Below, one piece after another: positions 42,048 through 50,348 of a DNA stretch of 64,000 nt. How positions within the stretch are numbered: the first letter of the stretch is position 1; every line of letters starts with the position of its first letter. The stretch lies in NCBI GenBank assembly GCA_963809795.1, contig CAWELN010000011.1, positions 62,001-126,000 of the forward strand, in the 5' to 3' direction. The notes under the pieces are model-generated. The model was not told the origin of the DNA, did not search any database, and worked only from the letters and a program-made list of their open reading frames with translations. Made by a program: the position numbers and the translations under genes. This stretch comes from DASUAS01 sp963809795. GTDB taxonomy: Bacteria > Actinomycetota > Acidimicrobiia > IMCC26256 > DASPTH01.

Positions 42048-43343
42048 GTGGCGTGGGACTTCGAGACCGACCCCGAGTTCGAGGAGCAGCTCGAGTGGAT
42101 GCGCGCGTTCATCGACACCGAGCTGATCCCGCTCGAACCGATCCTGCAGGAGCTCACGCCGGACGAGTGGGCGCCGGTCAAGGCCTACCTGCAGGAACAG
42201 GTGAAGGCGCGCGGGCTCTGGGGCGCGTTCCTCGACCCCACGCTCGGCGGCCCGGGCTTCGGGCAGCTCAAGCTCGCGCTGATGTCGGAGATCATCGGCC
42301 GTTGCATGATCTCGATGACGATCTTCGGCGTGCAGGCGCCCGACAGCGGCAACATGGAGCTGCTGGCGCACGGCGCGACCGACGCCCAGAAGGAACGTTG
42401 GTTGTGGCCGAACCTCCGTGGGGAGATCTCGAGTGCGTTCGCGCTCACCGAGCCGTTCCTCGCCGGCTCCGACCCCACCGTCATCGGCACGACTGCGACC
42501 CAGGACGGTGACGAGTGGGTGATCGAGGGCCACAAGTGGTTCATCACCAACGCGTCCGTCGCCGACATCACGCTCGTGGTCGCGGAGACGAACCCGGAGG
42601 GCCGCCCGCACAAGCACGCGTCGATCCTGATCGTCCCAAAGGGCACACCGGGCATGGAGATCGTGCGTGACATCGGGACGATGGCCCATCCCGATCCCGA
42701 CCCGGGCCGGCCGGGCAACCACGCCGAGCTGATCTTCCGCAACTGCCGGGTCCCGGCCGACCACATGATCGGCGCGCCCGGCGACGGGTTCGTCCTCGCG
42801 CAGCAGCGCCTCGGTGGCGGCCGCATCCACCACGCCATGCGTTGGCTGGGCCAGGCGCAGCGCTCCCTCGACATCATGTGCGAGCGGGCGGTGTCGCGCA
42901 GCTCCCATGGCCAGCTGCTGGCGCAGCACCAGATGGTCCAGGACTACGTGGCGCTCTCGCACACCGAGATCCAGGCGGCCCGGCTGCTCACGTTCCAGAC
43001 CGCGTGGAAGATGGACAAGTACGGGGCCAGCCGCGTGCGCGCGGAGCTCGGCATGATCAAGGCCCACGTGTCGAAGGTCGTGCTCGCGGTCCTCGACCGC
43101 ACGATCCAGGTCTGCGGCGCGCTCGGGTACTCCACCGACCTCCCGGTGGAGGAGTGGTACCGGTCGACCCGGTTCGGGCCGATCGGCGACGGTCCCGACG
43201 AGCTCCACAAGTCGGTGCTCGCCCGTACCATCCTCAAGGGCTACACGCCGGTGGAGGGCTGGCCGACCGAGCACATCCCGAGCCGGCGCGCGGCGGCGGA
43301 GGAGAAGTGGCAGGCGCTCCGCGTCGCGGCCTCGGCCCGATGA
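42048..43343 (+). CDS. Acyl-CoA dehydrogenase (ACAD10/11-like)
   Basis: 431-residue FAD-dependent acyl-CoA dehydrogenase. The FAD-binding middle has AFALTEP and WFITNAS; the C-domain has GGGRIHHAMRWLGQAQRSLD, IQVCGALGYSTDLPVEEWYRSTR and GDGPDELHKSVLART. The last stretch matches the DGPDEVH motif of ACAD10/11 and their bacterial relatives better than classical short-chain ACADs. The GTG start is fixed by the 2-bp gap to the SDR; the stop overlaps the HAD ATG (ATGA). Partnered with the two following genes it reproduces the ACAD10 set, see findings. Confidence 0.92.
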   Translation: MAWDFETDPEFEEQLEWMRAFIDTELIPLEPILQELTPDEWAPVKAYLQEQVKARGLWGAFLDPTLGGPGFGQLKLALMSEIIGRCMISMTIFGVQAPDSGNMELLAHGATDAQKERWLWPNLRGEISSAFALTEPFLAGSDPTVIGTTATQDGDEWVIEGHKWFITNASVADITLVVAETNPEGRPHKHASILIVPKGTPGMEIVRDIGTMAHPDPDPGRPGNHAELIFRNCRVPADHMIGAPGDGFVLAQQRLGGGRIHHAMRWLGQAQRSLDIMCERAVSRSSHGQLLAQHQMVQDYVALSHTEIQAARLLTFQTAWKMDKYGASRVRAELGMIKAHVSKVVLAVLDRTIQVCGALGYSTDLPVEEWYRSTRFGPIGDGPDELHKSVLARTILKGYTPVEGWPTEHIPSRRAAAEEKWQALRVAASAR

Positions 43344-44065
43344 GCCCGCCCCGCGCCGTGTTCTTCGACTTCGCCGGCACGCTGTTCAGCGCGCGCTCGC
43401 TCCGCGACGTGCACCTCGAGCAACTGCGTCTCGTCGGCGACGCGGTCGGCGTGACCGCGTCGGACGACGAGCTGCGAGCGGCCTACCGCCGCGGATTGTC
43501 GGACGCGTACCGGGAGGTGGCGACGCGGCCGTACTACCTCCACCGTGAGCTGTTCGGACGCGCGTTCGTGGAGATGGCACGGACGCTGGGGGGTGCGCTG
43601 GCGCCGGCATCGATCGCCGATCTGGTCGACCGCCAGTACCGGGCCACGCTCGACACCGCGGTGCTGCGGGACGACTGCGTCGCGACGCTGCGGAACCTCC
43701 GGGCGAAGGGCATGCGCGTCCAGATCGTGTCGAACATCGACGACGACCAGATGGACGCGCTGGCAGCACGGCTCGCGCTGGCGCCCGAGGTCGACGCGTG
43801 GACCAGCTCCGAGGGCGCGCGCTCGTGCAAGCCCGACGCCCGCATCTACCAGGTCGCGCTGGAGGTCGCCGGGTGTGCCCCCGCCGACGTGCTGTTCGTG
43901 GGCGACAGCCCCGTCCACGACGTCGTCGGGCCGCGGGCGCAGGGCATGGCGACCGCGTTGCTCGTCGCCGACGCGCGACCGGGCGCGCCGGACGGTTCCC
44001 CGGACTTCGTGATCGAGCGGCTCGGGCAGGTCGTCGAGATCGTGGAGCGGGAGGCGGTCGGATGA
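43340..44065 (+). CDS. HAD family hydrolase
   Basis: 241-residue haloacid-dehalogenase-fold hydrolase. Motif I is FFDFAGTLF, with the nucleophile Asp and Ala in place of the second Asp. Motif II is SNIDDD, motif III the Lys in SCKPDA, and motif IV GDSPVHD. A helical cap domain (about residues 20-95) makes it a subfamily IA enzyme. The missing second Asp weakens phosphatase chemistry and recalls the dehalogenase/epoxide-hydrolase branch (DxYGT-like). It overlaps the ACAD stop and the kinase start by ATGA on both sides, implying equal expression of the three. Confidence 0.9.
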   Translation: MSPPRAVFFDFAGTLFSARSLRDVHLEQLRLVGDAVGVTASDDELRAAYRRGLSDAYREVATRPYYLHRELFGRAFVEMARTLGGALAPASIADLVDRQYRATLDTAVLRDDCVATLRNLRAKGMRVQIVSNIDDDQMDALAARLALAPEVDAWTSSEGARSCKPDARIYQVALEVAGCAPADVLFVGDSPVHDVVGPRAQGMATALLVADARPGAPDGSPDFVIERLGQVVEIVEREAVG

Positions 44066-45081
44066 GTGAATCCGTGGACGCGCTGCGGGTGTTCCTCGAC
44101 GAGCGGCTCGGCGACCGCGCCGCCCTCACCGTCGAGCCGATGGTCGGCGGGGGATCGTGCGACGTCTACGCGGTGACGCGCGATGGCCGGCGTTGGGTCC
44201 TGCGGCGCGCGCCCAGCCACGCCAGCTCGGCCACGGCTCACGACGTGCTGCGGGAGTTCCGCATCCTCGACGCGATCAAGGACGAACCGGTGCCGATCGC
44301 ACGACCACTCCTCGGTTGCGACGACCCGGCGGTGTTCGGCGCGCCGTTCTACCTGATGGACCGCATCGACGGTGTCCCCGTGCGCAGCGGGATCCCGGAG
44401 GCCTGGACCGCGCGCCCGGAGGAACAGCCGCGGGCGCTCGAGCAGCTCGTCGACGCGCTCGTCGCCATCCACGCCGTCGACTGGGACGGGTGCGGGCTGG
44501 CCGACCTCGCGCACGCGGGGCCGTACCTCGAACGCCAGATCGGACGTTGGATGTCGCAGCTCGAGTCGTACGGCGGCCGCCCGCTGCCCCTCGCCGACCG
44601 CGTCGCGGGGTGGCTGGGCGACGACCTCCCGCCCGACCAGCCCCCGGCGCTCGCGCACGGTGACTACAAGCTCGACAACGTGCTGTTCGCGGAGACCGCG
44701 CCACCGGACCTGTTGGCGGTCGTCGACTGGGAGATGGCCTCGATCGGGGACCCGCTCGTCGACCTCGCGTGGGCGATGATCTTCCACCCGGGCCCGGAGG
44801 GGACCATGCCCCTCGGCGTCGGGGGCGCCTTCGGGTTCGACCGGTCGCGCGTCCCGACGCGCACGTCGCTGGTCGAGCGCTACTGCGAGCGTTCGGGGCG
44901 CGACGTCGCGGGCATGGACTGGTACGACGTGTTCTCGCGTTGGAAGCTCGCCATCGTCCTCGAGGGCAGCTACGCCAAGTTCCTGCGCGGCGAATCGAAG
45001 AAACCGATCCACGAGCACTTCGGCCGGCAGGCCGACCAGCTGCTCGAGAGCGCGGTCGCCATCGCCGAGCGGCGCGGCTGA
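44062..45081 (+). CDS. APH-fold phosphotransferase (ACAD10/11 kinase-domain type)
   Basis: 339-residue aminoglycoside-phosphotransferase-fold kinase. VGGGSCDVYAVT and the WVLRRAPSH region form the N-lobe; the catalytic loop is LAHGDYKLDNVLF and the metal motif VVDWEMASIGDPLVDLAW. This HGDYKLDN plus DWEMASIGDPL pair is the version found in the kinase domains of ACAD10/ACAD11. In animals those domains phosphorylate the 4-hydroxyl of 4-hydroxyacyl-CoA before the dehydrogenase domain removes the phosphate. The ATG overlaps the HAD stop. An antibiotic-resistance role is unlikely in this setting. Confidence 0.9.
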   Translation: MSESVDALRVFLDERLGDRAALTVEPMVGGGSCDVYAVTRDGRRWVLRRAPSHASSATAHDVLREFRILDAIKDEPVPIARPLLGCDDPAVFGAPFYLMDRIDGVPVRSGIPEAWTARPEEQPRALEQLVDALVAIHAVDWDGCGLADLAHAGPYLERQIGRWMSQLESYGGRPLPLADRVAGWLGDDLPPDQPPALAHGDYKLDNVLFAETAPPDLLAVVDWEMASIGDPLVDLAWAMIFHPGPEGTMPLGVGGAFGFDRSRVPTRTSLVERYCERSGRDVAGMDWYDVFSRWKLAIVLEGSYAKFLRGESKKPIHEHFGRQADQLLESAVAIAERRG

Positions 45082-45692
45082 TGCCGAAGCCCGGTGACTT
45101 CGAGCTCGACGCCGACGAGATCGTCGCCGCCGCGATCGTGATCCTGCGGGAGCGCGGGCTCGACGCGGTGAGCATGCGCAACGTCGCCGACCGTCTGGGG
45201 GTGTCGCCGATGCCCCTGTACACGCGAGTGGGGAACAAGGCGGCGCTGATCGACGCGGTGGCCGACCACCTCCTCACCGACCTGGCTCCCGCCGCCGCGG
45301 CCGACGAGGCGTGGCCCGAGTACGCGGAGCGCTGGTGCCGGGAGCTGCGGCATCGGCTCAAGCTCACCCCCGACAGCCGCCTGTACCTCGGGGCGGCGCG
45401 GGACGCCTACGTGGAGGCGTCGCGGCCGCTGATCGCGGCGATGCGTGAGGGTGGGTTGTCGGCGGACGCCTCGGTGCAGGCGTGCCGCGTCCTCATGTGG
45501 GCGACGGTCGGGTTCGTGGCGATGGAGCAGGGCTCGGGCGTGCACGACACCGAGGCGCGGCGCGGCCGCCTCTCCGGGAGCAATCCCGCGGGCGTCACCG
45601 CGGAGGAGGCCGACGAGCTGTTCGACCTCCACGTGGGCCTCGTCACGTCGGGGCTCGCGCGCATGCACGGGGACGAACCACGGGACGACTGA
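45081..45692 (+). CDS. TetR family transcriptional regulator
   Basis: 203 residues with the helix-turn-helix VSMRNVADRLGVSPMPLYTRVGNKAALIDAVADHLL and a helical effector domain of the TetR_C kind. The ATG overlaps the kinase stop as TGATG (45079-45083). As last gene of the MDR-to-kinase operon it is likely to repress it through the palindrome at 39385-39400, an inference from context. The binding-protein gene that follows starts 29 bp later behind GAGGGGGAAC and may be co-transcribed. Confidence 0.9.
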   Translation: MPKPGDFELDADEIVAAAIVILRERGLDAVSMRNVADRLGVSPMPLYTRVGNKAALIDAVADHLLTDLAPAAAADEAWPEYAERWCRELRHRLKLTPDSRLYLGAARDAYVEASRPLIAAMREGGLSADASVQACRVLMWATVGFVAMEQGSGVHDTEARRGRLSGSNPAGVTAEEADELFDLHVGLVTSGLARMHGDEPRDD

Positions 45693-45721
45693 CCGAACAC
45701 AGGTGACGAGGGGGAACGGCG

Positions 45722-47059
45722 ATGACGAAGGTTCGATGGGGAGTGCTGTGCGCGGTGCTCGCGTTGGTGTCGGTGGGGACGACCGCAGTGGCGGGTGCGC
45801 AGTCGAGCAGCAAGGAGAAGCCGGCCGCGACCGACGTCGGGATCACACCGACGGAGATCCACATCGCGGTGATCGCGGACGTCGACAACTCGTTCGCGCC
45901 AGGGCTGTTCAAGGCGTCGGTCGACGGCGTGAAGGGAGTGGCGAAGTACATCAACGCCACCGGCGGGCTGGCCGGCCGCAAGCTGGTCGTCGACTTCTAC
46001 GACTCGCACGTCAACCCGTCGCAGACCCGGGAGGCGGAGATCCAGGCGTGCCAGAACGACGTGGCCATGGTGGGCACCTCGGCCGCGCTGCTGAACACGA
46101 TCGAGGAGATGCGCGACTGCCCGGACGCGACCGGCGCGGTCACCGGGCTCCCCGACATCCCGTTCTACACGGGATCCATCGACCACCAGTGCTCGAACGA
46201 GTCGTTCCCGATCGCGCCCTCGGCGTTGATCTGCTCGACCAAGGACCAGCACCCACAGACCTACCAGGCCAACGTCGGCCGCGGCCGCTGGTACGAGCAG
46301 AAGTTCGGCCACGACCTGCACGGGATCTACGTGTTCGGGAACGACTCCCAGGCGGCGCGTGACGCGACGTTCGCGTCGGTCGCCGCGGTGCGCGACATCG
46401 GCATCACGTCCGACGGCGACTTCGACCGGTCGGCGCGGGCGACCCAGAGCGAGTACACGGAGATCGTCCAGGCCATGAAGTCCCACAGCTCGAACTACGG
46501 GCAGTGCACGTCGTCGTTCCCGTGCACCGTGCTGCTCCGCAAGGAGGCCGCGCTCCAGGGCCTCACCGGCGTCAAGGTCTGGGACTGTGGGAGCGCGTGC
46601 TACGACCCGCAGTTCCTCGCGTCCGGTGGGCAGGACGTCGAGGGTCAGTACGTCGACACCACGTTCCTGCCGTTCCTCAGCAAGGCGGACCAGAAGGCCA
46701 ACAAGATGGCGGCGAACTTCGTGAAGTACACCGGTTCCGGTCAGGCGGCGAGCTACGGCGCGTACACCTGGGCGGCGGGGATCGCGTTCCGCGATGCGGT
46801 CAACAGCATCGTCAAGGCCGACGGTGTGAACGGGATCACGCGCAAGTCGATCCTGGCCGCGTTGGGCACGATCAAGCAGTTCGACGCCGAAGGCCTCATC
46901 GGCACGATCGACCTCGCCGGCCGCAAGGTGTCGGCGTGCGACGTCACGATGCAGGTGAAGAACGGCGAGTTCGTCCGTGTGCACCCGACCAAGCCCGGCA
47001 CCTACTCGTGCTCACCGAAGAACGTGGTGACCCGCAAGCTCGACCTCGCGACCGGGTGA
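45722..47059 (+). CDS. Branched-chain-amino-acid-type ABC transporter substrate-binding protein
   Basis: 445-residue type I periplasmic-binding protein with an N-terminal signal peptide (VLCAVLALVSVGTTAVAGAQ, probable cleavage after AGA), EIHIAVIADVDNS as first strand, GGLAGRKLVVDFYDSH, and a second lobe beginning IYVFGNDSQ. Cys pairs (CTSSFPC, CGSAC) suggest disulfides outside the cell. It differs clearly from the two proteins at 1-2699 and is not followed by permease or ATPase genes. Being beside the ACAD10-type operon, it may bring in that pathway's substrate. Confidence 0.88.
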   Translation: MTKVRWGVLCAVLALVSVGTTAVAGAQSSSKEKPAATDVGITPTEIHIAVIADVDNSFAPGLFKASVDGVKGVAKYINATGGLAGRKLVVDFYDSHVNPSQTREAEIQACQNDVAMVGTSAALLNTIEEMRDCPDATGAVTGLPDIPFYTGSIDHQCSNESFPIAPSALICSTKDQHPQTYQANVGRGRWYEQKFGHDLHGIYVFGNDSQAARDATFASVAAVRDIGITSDGDFDRSARATQSEYTEIVQAMKSHSSNYGQCTSSFPCTVLLRKEAALQGLTGVKVWDCGSACYDPQFLASGGQDVEGQYVDTTFLPFLSKADQKANKMAANFVKYTGSGQAASYGAYTWAAGIAFRDAVNSIVKADGVNGITRKSILAALGTIKQFDAEGLIGTIDLAGRKVSACDVTMQVKNGEFVRVHPTKPGTYSCSPKNVVTRKLDLATG

Positions 47060-47068
47060 GCGGGCCGA

Positions 47069-47074
47069 TAACGT
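47069..47074 (+). promoter_or_regulatory. -10 element TAACGT, leaderless start
   Basis: TANNNT hexamer 7 nt before the ATG at 47082, with no ribosome-binding site. Confidence 0.45.
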
Positions 47075-47081
47075 CGTCCGC

Positions 47082-48080
47082 ATGACCACCACCGACCTCG
47101 CCCCGCGCGCACCGGTCACCGTCGACGCGGTGCTCGACGACCCCGAGCTGGCGTGGCGCCTGTGCGAGCAGCACGGGCCGTATGCGCACGTCCTGATGCT
47201 GCGCGAGTTCGCGGCCTCGCTCGACGCGTACCGGGATGCGGCGCGGCGAGGGTCACCCGACGCCGTCGGCGTGCTGGTCGACGACGAGCTGATGACGATG
47301 CCGATCTACCGGGGCGACTGGGTGTCGTCGCGCGAGGTGCACATTCCCGGGGTCGAGGCGGTGCTGCACAACGAGCGCCTGATCGCCGCGGCCGGGAAGG
47401 TGTTCGACGCCGAGGTCGTGCGCCCGCTCATCGTGTTCTCCAACCTCACCGCACCGATGCCGCAGAACCGCAAGCACACCGACGTGCCCACGTTCCGGGG
47501 GGTCGAACGCTCGGAGTACCCGGCGTGGGTGGTGAGCGCGATGGCCGCCTCGGGGTTGTTCGAGCGGTGGCGGGTGAAGGTGGCGACCGCGGTGGCGTGG
47601 TACTACGACGGTCCGAACGGCGGGTTCAGCTACTGGCCCGACGGTGGTGCCGCGCCCGAGGTCACGATCGAGCCGCCGTCGAATTTCGCCGTCGTCGGCG
47701 ACAACGACTTCATGTACCACCGCGTCGAGGCGGTGGGTGACGGCCGGTTCGCCATGGTGCCGATCGACTCGCTGCTCTCGTACGACGAGCACGACGAGCG
47801 GTGGCGGATCACCAAGGACGACCGCGGGTTCGGGGAGTTCGGGCGCGACGACATCCGGATCTCCATCTCGTGGAAGGCCGAGTGCTTCCACGACGCCGAG
47901 GAGGCCCGCGTCTTCGACGAGCACCTCGACGACGTCTCCTTCGGGCAGGTCGTCGCCACGTGGCGCGCCGACTGCGCCGGCCGCGGCATCGCCCTGCCCG
48001 ACGTCGCCGACCCCCTCCACGACCCCGCCTTCGAGGCCGCCGTCGCCACCGCCTACGCCGGCCCCCTCAGCACCGCCTGA
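47082..48080 (+). CDS. Protein of unknown function with an HxD...H pattern
   Basis: 332-residue protein that I do not recognise. It has no signal peptide or membrane segment. The middle contains NRKHTDVPTFRGVERSEYP (His132-x-Asp134) and, 79 residues on, FMYHRVEAVGDGRF (His213), the spacing seen for the iron ligands of 2-oxoglutarate oxygenases and other cupins. A beta-rich stretch lies between. A Fe(II) oxygenase role is therefore possible but unproven. The gene is probably leaderless behind the -10 at 47069. It converges on the DapB-like gene with 4 bp between the stops. Confidence 0.75.
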   Translation: MTTTDLAPRAPVTVDAVLDDPELAWRLCEQHGPYAHVLMLREFAASLDAYRDAARRGSPDAVGVLVDDELMTMPIYRGDWVSSREVHIPGVEAVLHNERLIAAAGKVFDAEVVRPLIVFSNLTAPMPQNRKHTDVPTFRGVERSEYPAWVVSAMAASGLFERWRVKVATAVAWYYDGPNGGFSYWPDGGAAPEVTIEPPSNFAVVGDNDFMYHRVEAVGDGRFAMVPIDSLLSYDEHDERWRITKDDRGFGEFGRDDIRISISWKAECFHDAEEARVFDEHLDDVSFGQVVATWRADCAGRGIALPDVADPLHDPAFEAAVATAYAGPLSTA

Positions 48081-48084
48081 CTCG

Positions 48085-49144
48085 TCAGTCGAAGGCGAAC
48101 CTCGGGGTGGTGAGGGGCAGGTCGAGGGAGCTGACCAGGCCGGGTGGTGCGTCGCACACGTAGGGGATGGCATTCACGAGCCTCATGGTGGTCGCGACCA
48201 TGCCGTCGTCGCTGGCGGTGGCGGGCTGGCCGACGGTGAGCTCGCACGTGAGGTCGGGGTTGCCCTCCACCATGATCCGGTAGGTGCCGTCGCGCGCGGC
48301 GGTGGGCCACTCGGGGGCGAGGTCGCTCGCCATGCGGTTGACGTGCTCGATCACGATCGCGTCGCGGCCGTGCACGACCCCGATGGTCTCGAAGCGGACC
48401 GCGCCGACGGTCCCCGCCTCGATCGTGCCCGCGGCGACTTCGAGCGTGCGGGGCGTGACGACCTTCTCGTAGGTCTCGCGGATCTCGTCCAGCTCGACGC
48501 CGAGCCGGTCGGCGATCATGCGCACGGGAGGTCCCCAGGTGCCCGACTGGACACCGGGCATCGACATGATCGCGTCGTGCTCCATCGGCTTGCCGAAGCC
48601 GAAGACCTCGAACATCACGAAGGTGACCGGATAGCCGTCGTAGCGGAAGATCTCCTGCGTGCGCACCGATCGCACGGTGTCGCTCATGGTCATGAGCGTG
48701 AGCGGGAGCTGGTCGCCCGCGAACCCGGGCTCGATGCCCGACGAGTACAGCGACGCGCCCCCCTTCGCCGCCGCGGCCTCGAGGGCTTCCCGCCACGCCG
48801 GGTGGTAGCCCGCCGGGTGCACCAGCCCCGGTGTCGACACGCTCACGACGTTGACGCCGGCCTCGAGCATCCGTACCAGGTCGGGCACCGCGCCGGCGTC
48901 CTGCTGCTCACCCGAGGCCGAGTAGCAGATGCAGTCGGGCTGCGAGCGCGAGCAGCGCGTCGGCGTCGCGGGTCGCGGCGACGCCCACCGGGTCGATGCC
49001 CGCCAGCGTGCCCGCGTCGACGCCGTCCTTCTCCTCGCCGTGCACCCACACCCCGACCAGCTCGAGGTCGGGGCGCCGGGCGACGGCGCGGATCGCCAAC
49101 CTCCCCACGCCCCCGGTCGACCAGCCCACCACGCGGTACGTCAT
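48085..49144 (-). pseudogene. Dihydrodipicolinate-reductase-like NAD(P)H oxidoreductase, frameshifted
   Basis: The N-terminal Rossmann part (MTYRVVGWSTGGVGRLAIRAV, then LVGVWVH) is read from ATG 49144. The rest (PDLVRMLEAGVNVVSVSTPGLVHP onward, with GIEPGFAGDQLPLTL) is in the next frame to the stop at 48085. One extra base at about 48940 causes the shift; removing it joins LALA to PDCICYSASGEQQ without a gap. The family, of about 350 residues, comprises DapB-N-terminal-domain and diaminopentanoate-dehydrogenase-like proteins common in actinobacterial lipid operons. It is the last gene of the ACAD operon. A sequencing error is as likely as real decay. Confidence 0.78.
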
Positions 49145-50336
49145 CGGTTCCCCCCGTCTCCGGCTCGGCGCGCGGCTCGGGCGGCAGGCCCAGGCCCACG
49201 GTGGCGATCGTCGTCCGTTGGATCTCGTTGGCGCCCACGCTCAGCGTGGGATGGAGCCGCTCCACCTGTTCGTACGCGAACCACTCGGGCAGCGCGTCGC
49301 CGAACCAGCCGGGTGCGGTGAGCACCGCCGGCCCGAGCGCCGACGCGCCGACGCGCGCGATGCGCTGCAACAGCTCGGTTGCCAGGACCTTGCTCATGGC
49401 GCCCTCGACGAGCGGTGGCGTCCCCGCGTCCTGCAGCGCGAGCACCCGCTCGACCTGTCGGGCCGCCGCGAACCACCGGGTCACGAGGCCCGCGAGCGCG
49501 TCGCGGAGCACCCGGTCCTGCGTACCGGTGCAGTGGTCGAGGAGTGCCTCGAGGTTGCGCGTCGCCCAGCCCAGCCAGGCCGCGCCCGACCGCTCGCCGA
49601 GCAGCGCGCCGGTCAGCTGTCGCCAGCCCTCGCCGACCGCACCCAGCACCGCGTCACCCTCCAGCCGGGCGCGGTCGAAGCGCATGGTGCACAGGGTCCA
49701 GCGGTTGGCGGTGGCGTGGCGCGTCACCTCGATGCCGGGTGTCGCGGGATCGAGCAGGAACATGGTGAGGCCGTGGCGGCCGGTCGTCGCCGGATCGGTG
49801 CGGGCGATGGTGATGCACCAGTCGGACTTGTGCACGCCGGTGGCGAGCACCTTCTCGCCGTCGAGCACGAACCCGCCGGCCACCGCTTCCGCGCGCGTGG
49901 CGATGTTCGACAGGTCGCTCCCGGCCCCCGCCTCGGTGTACGCGCTGCAGCCGTTCACCGTGCCCGCGCACGCGGCCGGCACGACCTCGGCCCGCTGCTG
50001 CTCGGACCCGAACGCCACGACACTCGGCGCCACGATCACCGCGGCGGTGTCGATCAGGGGCGCGTCGTGGTACGCGGCCTCGAAGCCGACCACCGCCTGC
50101 CAGCTCGGTGGCCTGCCGCCGCCCCCGAGGTCGGTGGGCAGGCTCACCCCGAGCAGGCCCGCGGCGCCCGCCCGGCGTAGGACGTCACGCTCGGACGGCT
50201 CGTCCCAGCCGGTGAGGTCGGTGGGGTCGCGGTGGGTGTCACCATCCCGGGGGAGCGCGCCGGCGAGGAATTCGCGTACCTGGGCGCGGAACGCGTCCAG
50301 GTCCGGCGAGAGGCGGAGGTCCGGGAGCCCGCGCAC
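48843..50336 (-). CDS. Acyl-CoA dehydrogenase, with a probably artefactual C-terminal extension
   Basis: FAD-dependent acyl-CoA dehydrogenase of about 397 residues. It has LLGVSLPTDLGGGGRPPSW, AYTEAGAGSDLSNIATRA, the flavin/substrate lid region and the C-terminal LSVGANEIQRTTIATVGLGLP that normally ends an ACAD. As sequenced, the frame continues for about 100 residues of low-complexity, Arg-Gly-rich sequence to 48843, lying over the start of the next gene. One more G in the run at 49150-49155 would instead give a stop overlapping the ATG at 49144 as ATGA, the layout used elsewhere here. The GTG start is 12 bp after the previous ACAD stop. Trust only the region above about 49145. Confidence 0.85.
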   Translation of the reverse strand: MRGLPDLRLSPDLDAFRAQVREFLAGALPRDGDTHRDPTDLTGWDEPSERDVLRRAGAAGLLGVSLPTDLGGGGRPPSWQAVVGFEAAYHDAPLIDTAAVIVAPSVVAFGSEQQRAEVVPAACAGTVNGCSAYTEAGAGSDLSNIATRAEAVAGGFVLDGEKVLATGVHKSDWCITIARTDPATTGRHGLTMFLLDPATPGIEVTRHATANRWTLCTMRFDRARLEGDAVLGAVGEGWRQLTGALLGERSGAAWLGWATRNLEALLDHCTGTQDRVLRDALAGLVTRWFAAARQVERVLALQDAGTPPLVEGAMSKVLATELLQRIARVGASALGPAVLTAPGWFGDALPEWFAYEQVERLHPTLSVGANEIQRTTIATVGLGLPPEPRAEPETGGTDDVPRGGLVDRGRGEVGDPRRRPAPRPRAGRGVGARRGEGRRRRGHAGGHRPGGRRRDPRRRRAARARSPTASATRPRVSSRTPARCPTWYGCSRPASTS

Positions 50337-50348
50337 GCGTTGGCGGCG

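Noticed and set aside
40332..43274. A 980-codon open frame on the minus strand opposite the operon
   Set aside because: Long antisense frames are expected at this GC content. It has no domain or ribosome-binding site and lies over clearly real plus-strand genes.
44062..45081. Aminoglycoside resistance gene
   Set aside because: The fold is shared, but the motifs and the ACAD/HAD context match the acyl-CoA-linked kinase group.
48843..49141. C-terminal extension of the second ACAD as a real domain
   Set aside because: Arg-Gly-rich, low complexity, and lies over the DapB-like Rossmann start in another frame. A missing G in the run at 49150-49155 explains it.
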